This document shows, piece after piece, positions 1 through 6,129 of a stretch of 38,799 nt of DNA (position 1 is its first letter; every line of letters starts with the position of its first letter). The position numbers were made by a program, and so were the translations under genes. A model generated the notes under the pieces. It was not told where the DNA came from. It did no database searches and saw nothing but the letters and a program-made list of their open reading frames with translations. This DNA is from an uncultured Mollicutes bacterium (GTDB taxonomy: Bacteria; Bacillota_I; Bacilli_A; RFN20; CAG-288). The stretch lies in the NCBI GenBank assembly GCA_900549915.1, contig URQF01000002.1, positions 1-38,799 on the forward strand. Direction: 5' to 3'.

Positions 1-171
1 ATCACTTCTTTTCACGCTCCGTCACCGGTCTACGCTTTGTGAGTCGCTATCTAGTTCGTCGACAACTACGCCTATTGAGACTTTCACCCTAGAACAATGA
101 CATGCCCATCATACAACGAAACCAGCTAGTACAAGACAAAGAATGATTATCTCGATATTCTAAAGCAAATG
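1..171. other. Non-coding stretch, nothing recognised
   Basis: No open reading frame of useful length, no tRNA and no clear hairpin with a U-run were seen. It adjoins the structured repeat that begins at 172, so if that repeat is transcribed leftward this would be its downstream flank. Confidence 0.5.
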
Positions 172-435
172 TAAGACTGAGGCCGCCAGGCCCAGAGCTA
201 GTCCTAGGTGTTCAAGGTCAATCGGACCCTTGAAATCCAGAGGCTAACCGACTACACTAAGAATGAAAGTTATTATGGCTGCTAGGTCTGCCAGTATGTC
301 TAAGACATACCTTAAGAATGATGCAGCTTTTTTTAATTTCACCCTGGCTTCGCCTTGATGGCCCGGCGGTCGTCAGTAGAAGACCTCATATGGATAAATC
401 CTCCATTTCCGGTCTCACCTAATATGGGAACGGAA
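172..435 (-). ncRNA. Putative structured RNA / repeat, copy 1
   Basis: A 264-nt block is repeated at 8337-8599 with about 93% identity by eye, and both copies lie outside genes. The two ends of the core pair over a long distance: ACTGA plus CCGCCAGGCC near 175-192 with GGCC(C/T)GGCGG and TCAGT near 355-372. Inside are a GTATGTC/GACATAC hairpin with a 3-nt loop, a GCTGC/GCAGC stem around it, a TTCAAGG/CCTTGAA hairpin and an AGACC/GGTCT stem. In the closing stem, the one difference between copies is A-U versus G-U if read on the minus strand, but A-U versus an A-C mismatch on the plus strand. That is why I favour the minus strand. I do not recognise a named RNA family. A non-autonomous mobile repeat is the alternative. 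Confidence 0.55.
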
Positions 436-687
436 GAGGAGTTTTTTCCAAGATAAATCTGAACTGTAAATAAAATGGAAAAGCAGCAACGAGACCTGCA
501 ACAGGCTGATAGAAAGAGACGTGCATTGGAAAGATAGAACGCAGAGAGAATCAAAAAGATAATCAACGCCCAGCCGAGAAGGATTCTCAGCTGGGAAAGT
601 GCGGCGTCTTCCTACTTATTTTGGTTTATAAATCCTCTTTTACATCAATCCATTCGTTCGATTAAGTTAGCGTGATACTAAATCTGA
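436..687. other. Intergenic leader with a stem-loop upstream of mnmE
   Basis: No credible gene is seen; a 75-codon minus-strand frame across 339-566 runs into the structured repeat and resembles no protein. A stem-loop lies at 569-595, with CCCAGC and GAGAA pairing to TTCTC and GCTGGG. It pairs without interruption on the minus strand through a U-G pair, but has a C-A mismatch on the plus strand. This again points to leftward transcription toward the RNA at 172-435, though no convincing minus-strand promoter was found. Confidence 0.4.
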
Positions 688-693
688 TATAAT
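685..693 (+). promoter_or_regulatory. Extended -10 promoter of the mnmE operon
   Basis: The sequence TGATATAAT is a perfect TGnTATAAT extended -10 element, with the TATAAT at 688-693. The mnmE ATG is at 700-702, about seven bases after the -10 box. The predicted transcript start therefore coincides with the start codon and leaves no room for a ribosome-binding site. The -35 region (about 665-670) is weak, as is common with extended -10 promoters. Confidence 0.6.
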
Positions 694-699
694 TTTTAT

Positions 700-2052
700 A
701 TGCTTATTTTTGACACAATTGTTGCTCTGGCAACGCCACCCTATAAGTCAGCGCTGGCTTTAATCCGAATCTCAGGTCCAAAGACAAAGGAAGTCTTGTC
801 CCATCTCATCAAGAAGAACAGGGATGAGGTAATTCCAAACCAAGCTTATTTCGTAAAGCTCTATAAAGACAAGAAAAATCCTGAAACAAAAATTGATGAA
901 GCCGTACTTGTCTTCTACAAAGGACCGAAGTCCTACACTGGATTTGACTCTGCTGATATTTCCATCCATGGTTCTAGGATTATTGCAGAAGAACTCAGGG
1001 ATGCTTGCTGCCTTTATGGAGCAAGAAGAGCAAAACAGGGAGAGTTCTCTGCCCAATCCTATTTCAATGGAAAAAGGGATTTACTGAAAGCAGAAGGTAT
1101 TAATGATCTCATTAATGCAAACAGCAAGGAAGCAAAGGACATCTCTAGGCGTACTCTAAGTGGTGAAAATACCAAAATCGTAGAAGACTTGAAAAATCGT
1201 TTTTTGGAATCCATCGCAGATTTGGAATACTACATTGAAAACCAGTACGATGAAAGTGAAGAAGACTATGAATCCTCTCTGAAAAATGTAAAAGAAAGAC
1301 TAGAGGAAGATGAAAAAGAACTCAGTCTTCTGATAGAGAAAACAAAGAAAGCCAATCAAAAATATTCTGGTTTCACTATCGCAATTGCCGGTGAACCAAA
1401 TGTTGGAAAATCAACTCTTTTAAATGCCATTGTCGGAGAAGACAAAGCTATTGTTTCGCCGATACCTGGAACAACAAGAGATGTCGTGGAAGGAGAAAAA
1501 GAAATCAACGGAATCAAGTTTTCCTTCAAGGATACCGCTGGAATACGAAAGTCAGATGATCCAATCGAGAATCTTGGAATCGAGCGTTCCTTCAAGACAA
1601 TCAAAGAAGCCGATCTTGTTCTTTTTGCTTCGGATAATGGATTCGATGACAGGAAGAAGAACAAAGACCTTCAGGATGTCTTAAAGGACAAGAAAGTCAT
1701 TCTTGTTGCAACAAAAAAAGATATCAGCAAATCAGAGAAAGATGCTGATATTTCCATCTGTTCCTTGAAAGATGATCTGACTCCTTTAAGGAACCTTAGG
1801 TTTGATTATCTAGATCTTAATCAGAAAGAAGATTCAAAATTCCTTGGTAAAAGAGAAGAAGAATTCCTTGAGAAAGTTCAGCAGAACGTAAGAGATACAC
1901 TGACAGCAAGGGAGACTAAGGATGTCGATGTCATCTGTGACACTTTACGTAGGTCTGTGTCTCTCCTGAATGAACTTGAGGGAAACAACCAAAATAAGAC
2001 AAGGGAAGATATCTATCAGACATTATTCAGCAAATTCTGTTTAGGAAAATAG
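700..2052 (+). CDS. mnmE: tRNA uridine-5-carboxymethylaminomethyl modification GTPase MnmE (TrmE)
   Basis: With MnmG, MnmE forms the 5-carboxymethylaminomethyl group on U34 of certain tRNAs. The 450 residues show the whole family layout: an N-terminal folate-binding domain with the GARRAKQGEF and NGK-x-DL motifs (about 107-127), a helical domain, an inserted G domain, and the C-terminal FCLGK with the catalytic Cys447. In the G domain the P-loop GEPNVGKS is at 231-238, DTAG at 278-281 and the switch GTTRD near 257. The G4 motif reads TKKD (338-341) rather than the usual NKxD. The gene has no internal ATG but about eleven AGG codons; one (1075-1077) sits at the Met position of NGKMDL. It is first in an operon and probably leaderless. 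Length and C-terminus are normal. Confidence 0.96.
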   Translation: MLIFDTIVALATPPYKSALALIRISGPKTKEVLSHLIKKNRDEVIPNQAYFVKLYKDKKNPETKIDEAVLVFYKGPKSYTGFDSADISIHGSRIIAEELRDACCLYGARRAKQGEFSAQSYFNGKRDLLKAEGINDLINANSKEAKDISRRTLSGENTKIVEDLKNRFLESIADLEYYIENQYDESEEDYESSLKNVKERLEEDEKELSLLIEKTKKANQKYSGFTIAIAGEPNVGKSTLLNAIVGEDKAIVSPIPGTTRDVVEGEKEINGIKFSFKDTAGIRKSDDPIENLGIERSFKTIKEADLVLFASDNGFDDRKKNKDLQDVLKDKKVILVATKKDISKSEKDADISICSLKDDLTPLRNLRFDYLDLNQKEDSKFLGKREEEFLEKVQQNVRDTLTARETKDVDVICDTLRRSVSLLNELEGNNQNKTREDIYQTLFSKFCLGK

Positions 2053-2053
2053 A

Positions 2054-2836
2054 ATGAGAATCATTGATACACATTGTCATCTTGATGATGACAAGCTCTA
2101 TAATATTTCAAAAGATGTTGTAAATAGAGCGAAAGAAGCAGGTGTTATTTATCTTTTTAATACAGCGGATTCCTTGCCATCCTTTGAACGGGTGTTGAAG
2201 CTTGAGGAAAGCTTCCAAGGAACCTGCTATTCGGTCCTTGGAATTCATCCGGAATTCGCTTTGGAAAGTGATGATTATTTCTTTGCTGCCTACAAAGAAA
2301 GGGAAGAGAGAAAGAATCAAATAAAAGCAATTGGTGAAATTGGATTAGACTATCACTATTCCAAAGATGAAACAGTGGTCTGTAAACAGAAGCAAAGATT
2401 CATCGAGCAGATTCGATTAGCTAAAAAGTGGAATCTTCCGATTGTTATTCATTCCCGAGATGCGGATTATGATACGTTCCAGATTATCAAAGAAGAGAAA
2501 CCGGAAAGCATCGATCTTCACTGCTATTCTGGAAGTTCAGAACTATTAGATGAATACTTGAGATTACCTGTCAAGATGCACATTGGAATCGGTGGAGTAT
2601 CCACTTTCAAGAATGCTAAGACAATCCAGAGAGTCATCAAAGAGCACGATATCTCTCTTTTCCTAAGTGAAACCGATTGTCCTTATCTTGCTCCGACCCC
2701 TCATCGCGGAGAAACCAATGAACCCTGTTATCTGCCATTGATTATCAATCAAATAGCAAGGCTAAAAGAAAAAGACGTAGAAGAAACAGCAGAACAGATC
2801 TATCAGAACGGAGCGACATTCTATGGAAGGAAATAG
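2054..2836 (+). CDS. tatD: TatD family metal-dependent deoxyribonuclease
   Basis: This TIM-barrel hydrolase is a 3'-5' DNA exonuclease/DNase in characterised relatives (YabD/YcfH type). All metal ligands of the family are visible: H7 and H9 in DTHCHLD, E95 in GEIGLDYH, H133 in VIHSRDAD, H156 in DLHCYSG and D208 in SETDCPYL. At 260 residues it is full length. It begins two bases after the mnmE stop and its end overlaps rnmV by 14 bases, so the genes are translationally coupled. The tatD-rnmV-rsmA order matches the yabD-rnmV-ksgA neighbourhood of Bacillus. Conserved arginines, such as that in HSRDAD and in PHRGE, are CGN codons, in line with AGG not being used for Arg. Confidence 0.93.
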   Translation: MRIIDTHCHLDDDKLYNISKDVVNRAKEAGVIYLFNTADSLPSFERVLKLEESFQGTCYSVLGIHPEFALESDDYFFAAYKEREERKNQIKAIGEIGLDYHYSKDETVVCKQKQRFIEQIRLAKKWNLPIVIHSRDADYDTFQIIKEEKPESIDLHCYSGSSELLDEYLRLPVKMHIGIGGVSTFKNAKTIQRVIKEHDISLFLSETDCPYLAPTPHRGETNEPCYLPLIINQIARLKEKDVEETAEQIYQNGATFYGRK

Positions 2837-3395
2837 GACAGAAAAAGAATGGATGGAACGGGAAAACCGGCGTTACATCTATATCTGTGAAGGAGCAACG
2901 GATGAAGACAAGCTAAGGAAGCTTGGCTGTCTGTTTGTAGTCAAAACCGGAGGGAAGTTTATCAAGAAAGATATTATTTCTTTTCTTCAGCTCTGCTACA
3001 AGGTCCGGGAACTTGTCATTATTACAGATCCGGATGGTCCAGGAAGAGATATCCAGAACTATATTGAAGAAAAAGTCGGTCCCTGCCATGTCATCGAAGC
3101 AAAGAAAGCAGATGCCATTAAAAAGGGAAAAGTCGGTATTGCGCAGAGGGAAAGGGAAGACCTCAAGAAGCTTCTTCGTCCTTATATCCGGCATGACATC
3201 ACAGTCGACGAGAATCTTTCCTTTGAAGATGAGACCTTCGAAGAACTTGGATTGACGGGGGCTGGAAGCAAAGCAAAAAGAAGGAAACTTGTCGAAAAAT
3301 ACCATTTGATCTATACATCCAGCAAGAATGTGGAAGATGCCAGGTTAAGGCTCTGCAAGACAAGAGAAGAACTAAGGGAGGATATTCAAGGATGA
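2823..3395 (+). CDS. rnmV: Ribonuclease M5 (5S rRNA maturation, Toprim nuclease)
   Basis: RNase M5 cuts 5S rRNA precursor to its mature ends in Bacillota, using a Toprim active site. The 190-residue protein has the Toprim glutamate in ICEGATDEDK (E23) and the acidic pair in TDPDGPG (D69, D71). The C-terminal region with the GLTGAGSKAK segment fits the DUF4093 half of the family. I chose the ATG at 2823 because GGAG lies nine bases upstream; a second ATG at 2853 has no good ribosome-binding site. The gene overlaps tatD by 14 bases and shares ATGA with rsmA, so all three are co-translated. Its position next to rsmA supports the assignment. Confidence 0.9.
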   Translation: MEGNRTEKEWMERENRRYIYICEGATDEDKLRKLGCLFVVKTGGKFIKKDIISFLQLCYKVRELVIITDPDGPGRDIQNYIEEKVGPCHVIEAKKADAIKKGKVGIAQREREDLKKLLRPYIRHDITVDENLSFEDETFEELGLTGAGSKAKRRKLVEKYHLIYTSSKNVEDARLRLCKTREELREDIQG

Positions 3396-4207
3396 CAGAA
3401 CAGGGAAGAATTCAATCCTTACTGGATACGTATGGACTCTCTCCGAAGAAATCCTTCGGTCAGAATTTTTTAATCAACGAAGGAATCCTGAACCGGATTG
3501 TCAAAGGAAGGAACGTAGATTCCTTTGATACTGTCATTGAAATAGGTCCTGGCTTAGGTTCTAGGACTACCCGCATCCAACCATTAGCAAAGAAGCTAAT
3601 CTGTGTTGATGCAGACCGGGACAGGGTTGCTGTTCTAAAAGACTTATTCAAAGATAAAGAGAATACAACCATCATCAACTCTGATTTCCTTCGTTTTGAT
3701 CCAGATACCTGTTCAAAGAAAGAATCCCGTCTTAGGATGGGAAACCTTCCATACAACATTACTTCCGAACTTTTAAACTACAGGCTTGAAAAAGGATTCC
3801 AAAGTGCAGGAGTCATGGTGCAGAAAGAAGTCGCTGATAAACTGATTTATGAGCCGGATAAGAAAACAGATACTCCTCTAGGCGCTTATCTTAAAAGGAC
3901 AAGTGAGGTCAATGTTCTGACTTTTGTGGATCGTTCTTGTTTTAATCCGGTTCCAAAAGTCGACTCTGCTTTTATCCGGATTGACCATAAGAAAGATGTT
4001 ACTATCCGTGCTTTATCCGTTCTGACAGCTCTCTTCCGGGATCCAAACAAAACGAGGAACAACTGTCTCAAGAATGTCTATGGTAAAGATTTCCCGCTTT
4101 GCCTCTCGGAAGATACTAGAAATAGGCTCTCCTACCGGGCACGGCAATTAACAGCTGATGAACTAGAAAAGATTTGCTTAGACATCGACCATCATATCGT
4201 ACGATAA
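3392..4207 (+). CDS. rsmA: 16S rRNA dimethyladenosine transferase RsmA/KsgA
   Basis: RsmA dimethylates two adjacent adenines in the 3'-terminal helix of 16S rRNA, using S-adenosylmethionine. The 271-residue product has the start region KKSFGQNFL, the SAM-binding motif EIGPGLGS, an acidic residue in VDAD and the catalytic NLPYNIT motif. FNPVPKVDSAF follows in the C-terminal half, all in the expected order. Two AGG codons fall where the family has hydrophobic residues, in GLGS-x-T and in KT-x-NN, which suits Met better than Arg. The start overlaps the rnmV stop in ATGA. A terminator follows directly, closing the operon. Confidence 0.96.
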   Translation: MTEQGRIQSLLDTYGLSPKKSFGQNFLINEGILNRIVKGRNVDSFDTVIEIGPGLGSRTTRIQPLAKKLICVDADRDRVAVLKDLFKDKENTTIINSDFLRFDPDTCSKKESRLRMGNLPYNITSELLNYRLEKGFQSAGVMVQKEVADKLIYEPDKKTDTPLGAYLKRTSEVNVLTFVDRSCFNPVPKVDSAFIRIDHKKDVTIRALSVLTALFRDPNKTRNNCLKNVYGKDFPLCLSEDTRNRLSYRARQLTADELEKICLDIDHHIVR

Positions 4208-4213
4208 TCCGTA

Positions 4214-4249
4214 AACAGGATTAGAGAAAAACTCTGACCCTGTTTTTTA
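4214..4249 (+). terminator. Rho-independent terminator after rsmA
   Basis: AACAGG (4214-4219) pairs with CCTGTT (4239-4244), with an inner AGAG/CTCT pairing, and a run of T follows. It ends the mnmE operon. The gene on the opposite strand converges here. Confidence 0.8.
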
Positions 4250-4471
4250 TTTCCGCCCCAGCAAGAAATCAGTCAAAGAAATAACTTCAATCTTATTCCC
4301 CTTAACGAAAAGCTCTCTCTTGTCTTCTTTCGTTACAATATAAAGCTTATATTTTCCGTTTTCCTTTTCGTTTAATCGTAAAAGTTGACTCACTTCTCTA
4401 TCAAAGGTTTCTTGTTTTTCCATTGAATAGCATGCCTGAACAGCAACATTTTCTTCTGTTTTGTCTATCAT
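4247..4471 (-). pseudogene. Remnant of a DUF4143-type AAA+ ATPase (C-terminus only)
   Basis: The last ~70 residues of a minus-strand frame resemble the C-terminal end of DUF4143/AAA ATPases: a VAVQACYSM strand, a helix with ETFDREVSQLL, a KYKLYIV strand and a final ISLTDFLLG. The ATP-binding part that should precede it is missing. The frame runs upstream to 4735 through AT-rich sequence and into the neighbouring permease gene, without looking like protein. I therefore treat this as a decayed fragment. Confidence 0.5.
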
Positions 4472-4494
4472 ACTTTCTGCTTTTTGCGTTTTTT

Positions 4495-4510
4495 GGTCAA
4501 CACATTGACC
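4495..4510. repeat. Inverted repeat GGTCAA-CACA-TTGACC
   Basis: This is a perfect 6-bp inverted repeat with a 4-base loop, followed on the plus strand by T-rich sequence. A further TTGACCG half-site lies nearby around 4538. It could be a weak second terminator for the mnmE operon or a protein-binding palindrome. The context does not decide. Confidence 0.35.
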
Positions 4511-4608
4511 GTTTTTATCTTTTTTTGTTAATTGTATTGACCGTATTATAAAAAAACAGATGCGTATATTCATAGCTTCTATAGCTAAGAATACTTCAAA
4601 AATAGTTT

Positions 4609-5898
4609 TTAGTATGGTAGATAATTCAACACTGTCAACATGGAAAGAAGAGTCGGAATACAGATTGGAGCACAGTATTTTATAAAGGTAAGGTAGTTCC
4701 TTTTGATTTCCTGTTTTTTCAATAGATTCCTCCACCTAAGGCCCGCCAAGGCTCCAATCGGAGTGAAGAACGCAGCAACATTGGAAGCAATAATAGAGGC
4801 ATAGATGGCATTCGTCTGTGCTCCAGTAAGAAGAGTAGAGTAGAAAACAGCCCTAGGAATATTGTTAATCAGATTCGCGGTTAATAATCCGCTTAAACCA
4901 TAGGAAAAAACTTGGTTTGTACTTTGCAGTGCTTGGCTGATATGAAGACTCACACCTGTTTCATTAATAGCAAGGACAAGAACAAACCTAGATAAAACAA
5001 AAGAAATCAGGTTATAAGGAATTCGTTTGAGAGTAGGAACGATATGGTTCTCTTTTGTTACCAAGGCATAAACAAGACTGAAGATTAAAAGGGATAAAGC
5101 AAAGCAGAGAGCAATCAACCACCTAGGCCAATTACAGAAGGAAGAGATAGAAAGAAGGATCGTTGCCCCGCAAAGATGAATCAAACCAACAATTGTCGGA
5201 AACTTCTTCAGTTGAATGGATTGAGAATCATCCTGATAAAGGAGTGGATCCTTTAAGTTCTTATGGAAGATAATCAATAACCTGAGTAAGGAAACAAGGC
5301 CGCCGACAATTGTCGGAACACTCCTTTTCTCAAAATAAGTAAAGAACGAAATGTTCTCGTAAGAAGCCAGATAGATATTGGTTGGATTACCAATGATCAG
5401 TAGACTCGACCAAGTATTGGCAGCAACAAATTCCCTGATAAGGTAAGGAAGAGGAGAAACCTTGCATCGTTTGCAGAAATAACAAAGGAAGGGAGTAAAG
5501 GTAAGAATAATGATGTCATTGGAAGTAAAGACAGTCAGAACAGAAATCAAAAGATAAAGACAAAGGAACAGAGAATACTGGTTTTTTCTAAATCTCTTTG
5601 CAAAGCTTTCTGCCAGGAAAGAAAAGAATCCTTGTTCATCCAGGAAAATAGAGAGAATAGTCCTAGAAAGGAAGAGCACAAGAATCTTCAATGGATTGAT
5701 TCCGCTATCTGAAGTAAAGGATGAGATGACTTCCTTCCTATCTACACACTGGCATGCGAGTAGAAGAATGGCGCCAAGAAGAGTGACCATCCAGAAAGTC
5801 GATAAATGTAGCTTCCCTAGTTTAATGGAAGGAAAGAAGAGAGCAGTTACTAGGAAAAGTAAAATCGTTATGCAGGCAATGGATAAGCTCAGAACCAT
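4609..5898 (-). CDS. ArsB/NhaD-type membrane transporter (ion transporter superfamily)
   Basis: A polytopic membrane protein of about 430 residues with roughly eleven hydrophobic segments. Motifs fit the arsenite/Na+ antiporter branch of the ion transporter superfamily: TSNDIIILTFTP after the third helix, NTWSSLLIIGNPTNIYL, NLINNIPRAVF and NVAAFFTPIGALAGLRW near the C-terminus. These two-fold related N-rich hairpins bind the substrate in that superfamily. The substrate cannot be told from sequence: arsenite, Na+/H+ or a dicarboxylate are possible, and no ars regulator or ATPase is nearby. The frame extends to a TTG at 5934, but the ATG at 5898 lies just behind a -10 box, so I prefer it. The gene runs opposite to its neighbours, alone. 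Confidence 0.75.
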   Translation of the reverse strand: MVLSLSIACITILLFLVTALFFPSIKLGKLHLSTFWMVTLLGAILLLACQCVDRKEVISSFTSDSGINPLKILVLFLSRTILSIFLDEQGFFSFLAESFAKRFRKNQYSLFLCLYLLISVLTVFTSNDIIILTFTPFLCYFCKRCKVSPLPYLIREFVAANTWSSLLIIGNPTNIYLASYENISFFTYFEKRSVPTIVGGLVSLLRLLIIFHKNLKDPLLYQDDSQSIQLKKFPTIVGLIHLCGATILLSISSFCNWPRWLIALCFALSLLIFSLVYALVTKENHIVPTLKRIPYNLISFVLSRFVLVLAINETGVSLHISQALQSTNQVFSYGLSGLLTANLINNIPRAVFYSTLLTGAQTNAIYASIIASNVAAFFTPIGALAGLRWRNLLKKQEIKRNYLTFIKYCAPICIPTLLSMLTVLNYLPY

Positions 5899-5907
5899 AT
5901 CATAAAA

Positions 5908-5913
5908 ATTATA
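5908..5913 (-). promoter_or_regulatory. -10 box immediately upstream of the permease start
   Basis: TATAAT on the minus strand ends ten bases before the ATG at 5898. The expected transcript start (about 5901) leaves a leader of only two or three bases. No Shine-Dalgarno sequence fits between promoter and start, so this mRNA is probably near-leaderless too. Confidence 0.45.
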
Positions 5914-6129
5914 AGTACTTCCTTTTCCTAGCAATTCTGAAAACGCCTACATCGAAAAACAATGATGTCAAAGCAATACGAAATGTAGTTTTTTTCCAGC
6001 AAACACGCTCCTTAAAAACGCTATCTTGCTTGTTTTCTAATGTAGAAGGCAAAATCCGTTTTTCTTATTAACTCTAGGCGTTACAATGAATGGAAGCCAT
6101 TATCCGGCATCATAAACAGGTAATAAACG

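Noticed and set aside
172..435. Group I intron or tmRNA as identity of the structured repeat
   Set aside because: A GACTA-like core and a TAAGACATA segment recall group I introns, but the P7 pairing cannot be formed and no split gene flanks it. No tRNA-like ends or tag frame exist for tmRNA.
339..566. Minus-strand frame of 75 codons before mnmE
   Set aside because: It runs into the structured repeat, has no ribosome-binding site and resembles no protein; the homologous region at copy 2 does not keep the frame.
4609..5934. TTG at 5934 as permease start
   Set aside because: A TATAAT box lies between it and the ATG at 5898, so the mRNA should begin downstream of the TTG.
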